Shown in pieces: positions 8,022 through 15,258 of a stretch of DNA of 17,295 nucleotides. A model generated the notes under the pieces. That model searched no databases and was not told the origin of the DNA. It saw nothing but the letters and a program-made list of their open reading frames with translations. Origin of the DNA: Candidatus Hodarchaeota archaeon (GTDB taxonomy: Archaea; Asgardarchaeota; Heimdallarchaeia; Hodarchaeales; Hodarchaeaceae); assembly GCA_016840305.1 (NCBI GenBank), contig JAEOSP010000371.1, forward strand, positions 1 to 17,295. The letters run 5' to 3'. The position numbers were made by a program, and so were the translations under genes. Within the stretch, counting starts at the first letter, position 1. Every line of letters starts with the position of its first letter.

Positions 8022-8216
8022 TCAGATAATTTTCAGTTGGAACTCACAACAATGATGACCTAAAGCCCGACAAGATACTTCTTCCTCACTAAGAGGACTT
8101 GTCACTAAGATATCTAATCGACCTTTGATATAACCAGCTAAGAAATCATCTAATTTTCCTTTTCGAGATAGAACAAAATTCTTTACAGAATAAAATCCTA
8201 GGTAACTTCCAACAAA
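8022..8216 (-). pseudogene. C-terminal remnant of a V4R-domain protein
   Basis: On the minus strand 64 codons run open to a TGA at 8022-8024. The peptide ends …DILVTSPLSEEEVSCRALGHHCCEFQLKII, which matches the C-terminal signature of the V4R (4-vinyl reductase-like) domain: E-x-x-C-x-x-x-G-x-x-x-C-x-F. V4R domains are small-molecule-binding sensors. An in-frame TAG (8217-8219) interrupts it and there is no ATG. Another frame just upstream (ILVMVASLLEV) may be its continuation after a frameshift. I therefore call it a decayed gene whose 3' end abuts repeat copy 3. Confidence 0.6.
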
Positions 8217-8246
8217 CTAGCAACCATTACTAGAATGGAACGAATA

Positions 8247-8266
8247 AAATATCAATATTGATATTT
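8247..8266. promoter_or_regulatory. Perfect 20-bp palindrome upstream of the MFS gene
   Basis: The sequence is AAATATCAAT followed by its exact reverse complement. It overlaps the start of an AT-rich TATA-like stretch (about 8263-8279, TTTAAATTTTATAAAT), roughly 60-90 bases before the MFS ATG. The site suggests a dimeric regulator binding at the promoter, or could be a chance palindrome in AT-rich DNA. Confidence 0.45.
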
Positions 8267-8335
8267 AAATTTTATAAATTGACCTTATTATCACCAATGT
8301 TCCTAGTTGGGAAATTTCCCCGAAGTTGAAATTAA

Positions 8336-9532
8336 ATGAGCGAAAAAAATCGAACATATTTCATATTTCTTTGGCATGCGTTCTTTCTAGCAATCACAAT
8401 GTCAATGATTGATTTTAATACAGTTTTCCCTTCGTTAATTTCCTCATTAACAGAATCTAAGTTAGTTTTCGGAGCGCTTTATTCCATAATGATAGGTGTT
8501 CCGTTTATTTTTAACGTATTATTTGGTCATTTTCTCTTTTCGAAAAAATACAAAAAAAAATTTCTTCTCTTGGGAATCAATCTCAGAGCACTGTCTTTTC
8601 TTGGAATGGCCTTTGTTACTTTTGAATTAGCAATCCAATCCCCCATATTTGTCGTTACTAGCTTCTTTTTCTGGATCTTTTTATTCTCATTTAGTGGAGG
8701 GTTCGCTGGAATTGTCTATACCGATCTAATCGGTAAACTATTGAATAAAGGGGAACGTGGAAGCTTTTTTGCTTATAAACAATTCAGTAGTAGTATAGGG
8801 GCGTTAATAGGAGGGTTAATAATTCTAGCTGCATTTGACACGTTAAATATCTCATATCCCAATAATTATGCTTTAATTCTCTTACTAGGGTTTTTGGGAT
8901 TAGTGATCGCATCAGGAGCTTTTTGGGTGATAAAAGAACCTCCTTCAGAGGTAACGGTAGAAAAATCCTTCCTAGAATTTGTAAAAAGCATACCTAATAC
9001 TTTAAAAAAAGAAAACCGATTTTCACGATTTATTATCACAGAGAATCTCACTAGTATTAGTCTAATGATTATTCCGTTCTATATTGTTTATGTTCAAGAG
9101 ATTTATGATATAGTTCCACTTGGTCTTTATCTTATGATGACAATCATCGGTTCAATCATTTCAAACTTTTTTTGGGGAGTAATTACCCGAAAATTCAATT
9201 CAAAAATGGTTATTACTATCTGTATAACGATTGGAGCAATACTGCCCATCATTTCACTTCTCCTGACCCCCTTAGGCCCATACTCATTTATTTTAGTCTT
9301 CCTACTTATCGGATTCATTAGAAGCGGAAGAATTATTGGTTTTGACCCCTATTTTCTAGAAATAACCCCTCCTACAGATAGAACAGCATTTCTAGGAATA
9401 CGAGGAACGCTTAATATTCTAACAGTACTATTACCATTAATGGGAGGAATTATTATTGAAATATTTGGGTTTATTGCCGCATTTTTTCTTGTAACTTTGA
9501 TTATGTTAATATCGCTAATTATCCTACGATAA
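8336..9532 (+). CDS. Major facilitator superfamily (MFS) transporter
   Basis: The 398-residue membrane protein has about 12 helices in two six-helix halves joined by a polar central loop (about residues 195-230, rich in Lys and Glu). The loop after the second helix (GHFLFSKKYKKKFLLLG) sits where MFS motif A lies, but it lacks the usual Asp and matches only in its basic character. The GGFAGIVYTDLIGKLLNKGERGSFFAYKQF block in the middle of the N-terminal half is typical of exporters of the MFS type. The substrate cannot be read from sequence. The C terminus ends right after the last helix. It is a single gene with its own promoter region, and U-rich DNA follows the TAA (9539-9556). Confidence 0.85.
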   Translation: MSEKNRTYFIFLWHAFFLAITMSMIDFNTVFPSLISSLTESKLVFGALYSIMIGVPFIFNVLFGHFLFSKKYKKKFLLLGINLRALSFLGMAFVTFELAIQSPIFVVTSFFFWIFLFSFSGGFAGIVYTDLIGKLLNKGERGSFFAYKQFSSSIGALIGGLIILAAFDTLNISYPNNYALILLLGFLGLVIASGAFWVIKEPPSEVTVEKSFLEFVKSIPNTLKKENRFSRFIITENLTSISLMIIPFYIVYVQEIYDIVPLGLYLMMTIIGSIISNFFWGVITRKFNSKMVITICITIGAILPIISLLLTPLGPYSFILVFLLIGFIRSGRIIGFDPYFLEITPPTDRTAFLGIRGTLNILTVLLPLMGGIIIEIFGFIAAFFLVTLIMLISLIILR

Positions 9533-9538
9533 ACTTAA

Positions 9539-9556
9539 GTTTTTACTTACTTTTAT
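9539..9556 (+). terminator. Possible U-rich terminator after the MFS gene
   Basis: Two runs of T (GTTTTTACTTACTTTTAT) occur seven bases past the MFS stop. Archaeal RNA polymerase ends transcription at such U-rich tracts without needing a hairpin. No stem is visible. Confidence 0.35.
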
Positions 9557-9578
9557 AATAAATTCAATAAAAAAAAAT

Positions 9579-9806
9579 CTAATAATTCCTTTCTGAAACA
9601 GACTCCTTGTATAACGATTTGAGCAGAATATCCAATTCTTTCTGCGATAAGCTATCACTTATCAATAAATTTTCTTGTATTTTCAATATTCTAAGTTCTT
9701 CTTTATAAAAAACATTAAAATCTAGTCTAGTGATCAGAGTTGTGATAACCACTTCAATTAAAAAAGGTGTAAATGAACCTATTCTAATTCTTTGAACGTA
9801 TAAGAA
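9579..9806 (-). pseudogene. Small unidentified ORF or gene remnant
   Basis: On the minus strand 75 codons stay open between an in-frame TAA (9807-9809) and a TAG (9579-9581). There is no ATG. A GTG at 9750-9752 would give a 57-residue peptide (VVITTLITRLDFNVFYKEEL… KELDILLKSLYKES). The charged amphipathic helices in the last 45 residues look like real protein and not random translation. I recognise no family. No ribosome site precedes the GTG, so a decayed gene is as likely as a small live one. Confidence 0.4.
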
Positions 9807-9809
9807 TTA

Positions 9810-9906
9810 AAATTCATCTGTCTCGAAAAGATAAACTTCAGATATACCCTATATCTTAAATAGACCCTTCTCGAAAGTCTAAACTAACAAGAAATCGCCT
9901 TCTGTC
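9810..9906. other. Intergenic gap at the radical SAM 3' end
   Basis: Nothing with clear coding or repeat character is seen. A minus-strand CTATTTAAGATATAGGG (about 9846-9862) is TATA-like and could once have served the small ORF to its left. Confidence 0.25.
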
Positions 9907-10833
9907 TTAAACGCGATAGATGAAATTTCTACCGTGATATTCAATCAATTTTAACTGTTCACTATGAATAAGGTTATTTAAAAAATCCGTAGGATTGCTT
10001 ACGTCGAATTGAAGTAATATTTCTAAGGCTTGTGAATATTGAAGAGGATGTCTTTTAGTAATCGAAAAAATTGCTTCTAACGGAGTTTTAAACAAAGTGG
10101 AATCAAAATAGCCCACCTCATTTAGAGGTAATGTTTGAGTCGGTTGCAAGATAATTTGGGCTAGCTTCAACGCTTTGTTTTCAGGAATCTGAACCCATGG
10201 TTCGGTTGGAGGTCTGGATGGGATATTTATCTGAACTTGATCTGGATGAAATATATCTAATTGTCCTTTAATGCTTTCTAAATGCCTAAGTGAATCATTT
10301 ATATTTTTAAGAAGCATTACTTCAATCCAAATCTCATTAGAAAACTCATTTCGTAATTTCTGGAGTCCAGCAGTCAGATCAGCGAACGTGACCCCTTTAT
10401 GGGGACGATTAATATAGCGAAAAAGCTTTGAAGTAGCTGCATCAAAAGTAGGAATAATCACATCTACTTTTTTTAAATCGTCCCGAACACTTTTATGGGA
10501 CAGGAGACTTCCATTCGTGATGACTGCAATGGGTAAATCAGTAAGAGTTTTTGTTTGATCTATTAAAAAACCTAAATCCTTACAAAGAGTGGGTTCACCT
10601 TCACCTACAAACGTAATATAGTCTATTTTCTTTTCATAGTTTATTGCTGTCTTTATTTCGGTAATAATTTTGTGTGGGTTAAAAAAATGTTCTCGTTTAT
10701 TTGTGAAATGTGTTGTTTTTCCTAATTGACAATAAACACAATTATAATTACATGTTTTTTCAGGGATAGGTGAGACTCCGAGCGATTGCCCTAGCCTTCT
10801 CGAAGGCACGGGCCCATAAACATACTTAACCAT
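9907..10833 (-). CDS. Radical SAM protein of the COG0731-like family
   Basis: This 308-residue radical S-adenosylmethionine enzyme carries the 4Fe-4S motif C28-x3-C32-x2-C35 (CNYNCVYC), preceded by YGPVPSRRLGQSLGV, a hallmark of the COG0731-like group of tRNA-wybutosine-synthase-related proteins. The SAM-binding GGEP-like motif is GEGEPT (77-82). The C-terminal 60 residues look like a winged-helix-type extension. The substrate is unknown, and it should not be named Taw1/TYW1 from this evidence. The ATG has GAGG about six bases upstream. A TATA-like CTTATAAA lies near 10904-10911, which predicts a leader of roughly 40-50 bases. Confidence 0.88.
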   Translation of the reverse strand: MVKYVYGPVPSRRLGQSLGVSPIPEKTCNYNCVYCQLGKTTHFTNKREHFFNPHKIITEIKTAINYEKKIDYITFVGEGEPTLCKDLGFLIDQTKTLTDLPIAVITNGSLLSHKSVRDDLKKVDVIIPTFDAATSKLFRYINRPHKGVTFADLTAGLQKLRNEFSNEIWIEVMLLKNINDSLRHLESIKGQLDIFHPDQVQINIPSRPPTEPWVQIPENKALKLAQIILQPTQTLPLNEVGYFDSTLFKTPLEAIFSITKRHPLQYSQALEILLQFDVSNPTDFLNNLIHSEQLKLIEYHGRNFIYRV

Positions 10834-10985
10834 TTAATTCCTCAATTACCTGTTTATCTCTCTACAAAATCTGGTATTGTCAAGATGTTCTTCATTTTAG
10901 CGATTTATAAGAGTTATGCATGATGATTCATATTTCGTACGAAAAGAATCGCTTTTTTAATAAAACTTCTCTTAATTTATATTCG

Positions 10986-11072
10986 AAATCAACACCCAAC
11001 TCTATTATTTAATAAGAACTGACTCCTAAAGGCTTTTTAATTAGAAATTACGAGAGGACTGAACATTTCCAC
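10986..11072 (+). repeat. Dispersed repeat, copy 4
   Basis: AAATCAACACCCAACTCTAT, then AACTGACTCCTAAAGGCT, an AT-rich spacer, TACGAGAGGACTGAACATTT and CCAC form an almost complete copy. The CAGACATAAG start block is missing. It lies at the 3' side of the switch-module operon, whose last stop codon is about 20 bases beyond it. Confidence 0.85.
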
Positions 11073-11093
11073 ACTTTTACTTATGAAAAACAA

Positions 11094-11381
11094 TCAAGAG
11101 CTATATGATTTATGTGATTTCACTAAATCAAACATTCTTTGAACATTAGGGGGAAGGTTTTCGATAAGAACCTTTTTCTCGGTTTCCCTGAGACTCACGA
11201 GAATCTCATGCGCAAAAGAGCGAGAAATAATCTCAACATCTTGAAAATTGAGGATCACTTCATCTAAGTCTGACTCATTTATAAGATGAAATAAATTCCT
11301 GACAGTGTTCCTAAATGCAAGATTCCTAGAGAAATGATTAGCTAGATAAATCGTTTTGCTATCTTTATTCAGCGTAATCAT
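11094..11381 (-). CDS. STAS-like DUF4325 domain protein
   Basis: The 95-residue protein resembles the STAS-like DUF4325 family. It has an alternating beta/alpha pattern with VILNFQDVEIISRSFAHEIL (about 42-61), where the Ser-x-Ser-Phe-Ala motif lies at the position a phosphorylatable or partner-binding loop has in STAS folds. Such domains are commonly found next to, or fused with, GHKL-type ATPases, and are thought to act as switch partners. Its ATG overlaps the end of the ATPase gene by 17 bases in another reading frame, so the two are translationally coupled. The stop TGA lies about 20 bases from repeat copy 4. Confidence 0.72.
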   Translation of the reverse strand: MITLNKDSKTIYLANHFSRNLAFRNTVRNLFHLINESDLDEVILNFQDVEIISRSFAHEILVSLRETEKKVLIENLPPNVQRMFDLVKSHKSYSS

Positions 11382-11814
11382 AATAATTCACCTTCTTCAA
11401 GTTATATGGGATTCTAGCACTTATTAAAGTTCCATTAAAAATTTCGTTTTGCGGCAAAGATCTCATTTTCATGTGGTCCTTATAAGCTACTAGCTCTGCT
11501 CCTCTTGAAATAATAAGACACTCGGAATTCAAAGCTTCTCTAAGAACTCTCAAAGTCGTACTCAAACCAAAACCCCTTTCAGAACTTTTTGTTGACAAAC
11601 CATTGAGAGCTTTTGAGAGACCATCGATATCATCCTCTATCGAGATGTTATTAACCTCATAAGAACTGGGGATCGAGATTCCATTATCTATAATAGTCAC
11701 TTCTGTATATATTAAATTCGGGTAGCTCTGAGCGGCAATATACGCATGAGAAAAATCAGAATGTTCGTAGATATTGTCCGTAAGCTCATTTAAAACTTGG
11801 GCGAAGGTGTTCAT
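11365..11814 (-). CDS. Histidine-kinase-like (GHKL) ATPase domain protein
   Basis: The 149-residue protein is a GHKL ATPase domain with the N-box NELTDNIYEHS (E10, N14), the G1 box DNG (43-45) and the G2 box RGFGL (80-84). No histidine-phosphotransfer domain is present, so it resembles anti-sigma-factor-type serine kinases and related ATP-dependent switch proteins. It is in the same frame as the upstream gene, separated only by TAG and six codons (YEYCGG). Its ATG may therefore be a secondary start and the true protein could be longer. No clear ribosome site precedes it. With the STAS-like DUF4325 protein downstream it forms a putative partner-switch module; the target is unknown. Confidence 0.78.
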   Translation of the reverse strand: MNTFAQVLNELTDNIYEHSDFSHAYIAAQSYPNLIYTEVTIIDNGISIPSSYEVNNISIEDDIDGLSKALNGLSTKSSERGFGLSTTLRVLREALNSECLIISRGAELVAYKDHMKMRSLPQNEIFNGTLISARIPYNLKKVNYYDYAE

Positions 11815-11829
11815 ACCACCACAATACTC

Positions 11830-11838
11830 ATACTAACT
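11830..11838 (-). other. In-frame amber codon between two switch-module ORFs
   Basis: The TAG at 11833-11835 ends the upstream ORF. The same frame then continues through TAT GAG TAT TGT GGT GGT to the ATG of the ATPase ORF. Without the TAG there would be one 263-residue protein. Such N-terminal STAS-like plus ATPase fusions are plausible for this family. Confidence 0.6.
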
Positions 11839-12156
11839 TCCCGATACGAAATTGTAAAACATACCTCCCGTAGGGGCTTCCTTATAAGGGATCACCATTA
11901 TAGGAATATAAGTTTTCCCACTTTCGTATATTTTCTTCTCAGTCATCATTTCATAATAGGATAATAGACCTGGATTAGTCGGTTTTGTAACTGAAATGTT
12001 AGGATTCTCATGGATCAAAATACCTAAAGGAAGCAGTAATGTTGGATGAAAAAATGTGATAAATGTTAAATCTAATATCTTAGTCTGAAGAGCAGTACTT
12101 CTGTACCGACAGAACTCAGTATAAAGATTACTAAGATCAGAGGAGGGAGAACTCAT
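11833..12156 (-). CDS. STAS-like N-terminal part of an ATPase switch protein
   Basis: The 107-residue protein carries a STAS-like core, with an LDLTFITFFHPTLLLPLGIL strand-loop-helix (about 29-48) comparable to the hydrophobic strand-Asp/Pro-helix of STAS folds. It ends …GKTYIPIMVIPYKEAPTGG…FVSGS before the TAG. The last part looks like the linker into a GHKL ATPase and not like a natural C terminus. The ATG is preceded by an in-frame TAA. Either it is a separate small protein, or the truncated half of a fusion disrupted by an amber mutation. It is the first gene of a three-gene minus-strand operon between repeat copies 4 and 5. Confidence 0.6.
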   Translation of the reverse strand: MSSPSSDLSNLYTEFCRYRSTALQTKILDLTFITFFHPTLLLPLGILIHENPNISVTKPTNPGLLSYYEMMTEKKIYESGKTYIPIMVIPYKEAPTGGMFYNFVSGS

Positions 12157-12274
12157 CTTTAAATCACTTTAGGTGGTATTTCAACAATAAAGAAGTACGT
12201 TTAATGAAGATAATGTAATGCTAGGAAGAAGTTTGCTACTCTTAACAATTTCAATAATGAAAAAAAATGAAAAA

Positions 12275-12357
12275 CAGACATAAGATCAGAAGTTCTTAAT
12301 CAACACTCACTGTGGGCTGAAAATTTCCACACTTTTTATTAAAAAAGCCCTTGTGCG
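12275..12357 (+). repeat. Dispersed repeat, copy 5 (middle deleted, right extension)
   Basis: CAGACATAAGATCAGA is followed by ATCAACACTCACT, then the copy jumps directly to GGCTGAAAATTTCCACAC. The CTCC…GAGAGG centre is missing. A right extension (CTTTTTATT, AAAAAAGCCC, TTGTGCG) is shared with copy 6 but not with the other copies. It sits between the switch-module promoter and the 3' end of the FN3 protein gene, whose stop codon is at 12373. Confidence 0.8.
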
Positions 12358-12372
12358 ATTAGGGGCAGATAG

Positions 12373-14904
12373 CTAACCCTTCTTCCGCTTTCGTCCATAG
12401 ATGGTGATAGTACATAGAAATATTATTATCACATACAACTGGGAGAACGATCCAGCTTCTGCTTGAGTGGTTGTAGAATCAGACATGGATTCAGACATGC
12501 TTGAGGTTGTAGTTGCAGAAGATAGAGAAGTGGTGGTGGAAGGTGAAGTAGGAAGAAGAGGGGTGGCAGTGACTTCATTGGAAGAAAGACTTTCACCAAC
12601 ACTATTGATTGCGGTCACCATGTAATAATAGGTAATGTTTTCAGTTACAAGGGTGTCTATAAAGGCCGTATCAGAAGTTATAAAGATAAGTGTATATTCA
12701 CCACTACTCGTCCCCCGATAGACTCGGTAACCTGTAACAGGTGATCCTCCATTATTAATTGGGGGATTCCAATTTAAATAAACACTTAACTCACCTGCAG
12801 TAGCATTTAAGTTTTGGGGAGGATCTATAATAGAAGGGGTTATGTTTTGGGGTTCTGTAACGGAAACTGTTACCATATCACTCATATTATCACCTGAACT
12901 TGCGAATGCAATACAGGTGAAGTTATAACAACCCAGAGGAAGATTATCGATATTAATAGTGATCGATTCACCCGTCCATTCCCCTCCTGCAATCCAAATT
13001 CCGTTACGCAATATCTGAAATGAGTCAGGATTGGAAGCTAACGGAAACCACGTAATAGAATGTCCAACGGATCCTACAGATAGATTAAAATCCTCAGGAT
13101 GAGTGATTGAATCGATGAGTATCCTATAGGGAAAGGAAAAAGTCCCTAAAATACCATCTATATCGTGAGCTCCTATTCTCCAGTACCAAGTTCCTGGTGT
13201 CAATTCATACATGACATGGGGAGGGGACTCTTCAAAGATCACTGTATAGGAGGAAGACTCAATATACATTGATTGAAAACTAGTCGAATTAAAATAAGGA
13301 GTGCGATCTATTTGGATTGTGTAGCCTGAAGCGTCCAATAAATCCTCCCACACGAATGTGGGACTATTATCAAAGGTCATAAACCCATTAAATGGGGATA
13401 AAAGAGCGGTTGCTCTTATTCTAATATCACTGTTGAAAGAAATAAAGCTAATAGAAGGGGAGAGGGAATCATTACTTGTATGAAAGATCGCCCTCCATCG
13501 TAATTCAGACCCTTGGAAAGTGAACGAATGGATAAAAACCCCATTATTGGCACTAGTCTGCTCCCAATGAACTCCTGCATCTGACGATAGAAAAAAATCA
13601 ATAGTAGTATTTGGTGGAACATTACTAACAAGAGTAACAACCACAGAATCGAATAAAGTAGAGTTTAAAGAATAAACGGTTGTTATCGATTGAGCTACCG
13701 CCGTAGATACATAATGACCTGCATCAAGAATGGTTAAAGCACTACCACAGAGATATATATACGAATGATCTTTAAAAATGGCATACTCACTGGCATATTC
13801 ACTAAGTTGAGTAGAGAACACAAGCATAGGATTTAGAGGATCAGAGAGATCAATAACCTGGAACCTCCCAAGAAATCCTGCTCTTTTATAATGAAGATAG
13901 GCAAATTTATTTTCAACCCATACCGTGTAAGCTTGATAAAAAAGAGAGTTAAAGGTAGTTGGAATGGTAGTTAGAAAACTGGCATTCGTTGGATCAGAAA
14001 CATTGAACACATGTAACCCCTGATCTGAATCAACAACATAAGCAATATCCTGCTCTATAAAAACACTTGTAGGAAACCCCCCCGTGGTATAATTTCCAGA
14101 GAGAGTAATATTTGCTGGATCAATAATATCGAAAACTAGTAAACCATGAAATTCCTCTGGAAAGAAGAGATAATGTCCTTCTATAAAGATTTCTTTCATA
14201 AAAGTTTGACCGTCAAATATTGAAGGAATAACATAAGTGGAAAACACAGAAGGGGTACTGGGATCAGTGATGTTTATATTTGTGATAGAATAACTAACTT
14301 TGAAATTCGTGAGATTCCAATTACCTTCTATTACATACGCCCAGTCATTTATGATAAATAGACTATTCATGACTATCCAAAACGTTGAATTAAAAGGTCG
14401 GGAGAGTGACCCTATCAAAGTCGGATTTACTGGATCACTTACATTGAAGATAGAGAAATAACTGGTAATATCTGTATCGTAATAATATGAGGCTTGGTAT
14501 AAGTAATCCCCTACTGTGATCACATCAACACTAGCATTTCCAGAATACGTGGCTACACTTTCCGGACTAGTAGGATCGCTTATGTCAAATATTTCCAGTC
14601 CACCTTGATCCTTTGCAAGATAAACATAATTATCTTTGACGGCAAGACTCATAGAATTCAAGGAAAGAGAGGAAGCGCCATATTCAGGGAAAATTCTAGG
14701 TAATGAGATCATTCCAGAGTCATTCTCCCAACCCGCTATAGTCGTACTAGTAAAATCTTTATAGGAAGTATCAGTAAAACCTTCTTCGAAATATCCCGTG
14801 TAACCAGCAACTTGTTGAACAGAAAATATTGTTCCGCTTATACAAACGGACAGCAAAATAAGAATCTGGGCAACAACAACTCTGAGTGTTTGATGGCGGA
14901 ACAT
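12373..14904 (-). CDS. Large surface protein: LVIVD propeller, Ig-like and FN3 domains
   Basis: The exported protein (843 residues from the ATG) has a signal peptide and then LVIVD-type propeller repeats (about 75-400: LEIFDISDPTSP, FSIFNVSDPVNP, LHVFNVSDPTNA, FQVIDLSDPLNP), an Ig-like region (about 500-680) and a fibronectin type III domain (about 690-785: PPQNLNATAGELSVYLNWNP…ATP). A Ser/Thr-rich stalk and a transmembrane helix with RKRKK tail close it. It should be displayed outside the cell, perhaps as an adhesin; no ligand is known. The ATG at 14902-14904 is chosen over the TTG nine bases upstream, because a purine tract lies at proper spacing before the ATG. The gene fills most of the interval between copies 5 and 6. 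Confidence 0.85.
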   Translation of the reverse strand: MFRHQTLRVVVAQILILLSVCISGTIFSVQQVAGYTGYFEEGFTDTSYKDFTSTTIAGWENDSGMISLPRIFPEYGASSLSLNSMSLAVKDNYVYLAKDQGGLEIFDISDPTSPESVATYSGNASVDVITVGDYLYQASYYYDTDITSYFSIFNVSDPVNPTLIGSLSRPFNSTFWIVMNSLFIINDWAYVIEGNWNLTNFKVSYSITNINITDPSTPSVFSTYVIPSIFDGQTFMKEIFIEGHYLFFPEEFHGLLVFDIIDPANITLSGNYTTGGFPTSVFIEQDIAYVVDSDQGLHVFNVSDPTNASFLTTIPTTFNSLFYQAYTVWVENKFAYLHYKRAGFLGRFQVIDLSDPLNPMLVFSTQLSEYASEYAIFKDHSYIYLCGSALTILDAGHYVSTAVAQSITTVYSLNSTLFDSVVVTLVSNVPPNTTIDFFLSSDAGVHWEQTSANNGVFIHSFTFQGSELRWRAIFHTSNDSLSPSISFISFNSDIRIRATALLSPFNGFMTFDNSPTFVWEDLLDASGYTIQIDRTPYFNSTSFQSMYIESSSYTVIFEESPPHVMYELTPGTWYWRIGAHDIDGILGTFSFPYRILIDSITHPEDFNLSVGSVGHSITWFPLASNPDSFQILRNGIWIAGGEWTGESITINIDNLPLGCYNFTCIAFASSGDNMSDMVTVSVTEPQNITPSIIDPPQNLNATAGELSVYLNWNPPINNGGSPVTGYRVYRGTSSGEYTLIFITSDTAFIDTLVTENITYYYMVTAINSVGESLSSNEVTATPLLPTSPSTTTSLSSATTTSSMSESMSDSTTTQAEAGSFSQLYVIIIFLCTITIYGRKRKKG

Positions 14905-14911
14905 AGTTTCC

Positions 14912-14937
14912 AATCCCTTCTTCTAATCCCTTCTTCT
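14912..14937 (-). repeat. 13-bp tandem duplication before the FN3 gene
   Basis: AATCCCTTCTTCT occurs twice in direct succession. On the minus strand it gives two AGAAGAAGGG tracts before the FN3 start, so it duplicates the likely ribosome-binding region. This is probably a slippage event. Confidence 0.5.
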
Positions 14938-15097
14938 GAAAAAGGGTCATTTCTGTTTTAAGCTTTTTGACTTATTTGAAGAATTGTATTAAAACTGCAG
15001 GAAAATTACACAACTTTGAATTGAGAAGAAGGAAAGCGGCAAAACCATAAGACATGAAGAAAGACCATCCTGCATTAAATACGATTATCGATTAATG
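14938..15097. other. Intergenic gap between divergent genes
   Basis: The stretch lies upstream of both the FN3 gene (minus) and the following plus-strand gene. CATAAGACATGAAG at 15045-15058 resembles the repeat start block CATAAGATCAGA and may be the degenerate 5' end of copy 6. Otherwise I see no gene. Confidence 0.3.
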
Positions 15098-15158
15098 TTT
15101 TAATTAAACGAGAGGACTGAAAATTTCCACTTCTTTTTATCATAAAAGCCCTTTTGCG
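15098..15158 (+). repeat. Dispersed repeat, copy 6 (3' half plus right extension)
   Basis: TTTTAATTAAACGAGAGG, then ACTGAAAATTTCCACTT, matches the second half of copy 1 exactly over 23 bases (15111-15132 area, GAGAGG to CACTT). A right extension (CTTTTTATCATAAAAGCCC, TTTTGCG) is shared with copy 5. The centre blocks are absent. Confidence 0.8.
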
Positions 15159-15258
15159 GTAATAGAAATATCACCAATTTTAGTATTAGCATTTTGAATA
15201 ATTTCGATTTTCCAGGCGGAGCAAAAGAGAAATATGATATCACGTAGTAGGGGTCAAT

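Noticed and set aside
9907..10833. Naming the radical SAM protein Taw1/TYW1
   Set aside because: It has the COG0731-like N-terminal signature but is only 308 residues and its substrate cannot be read; a specific name would be over-annotation.
11833..11835. Firm pyrrolysine call at the amber codon
   Set aside because: Four other genes in the window end in TAG and no pylT or pylS is present here, so the claim was kept only as one option.
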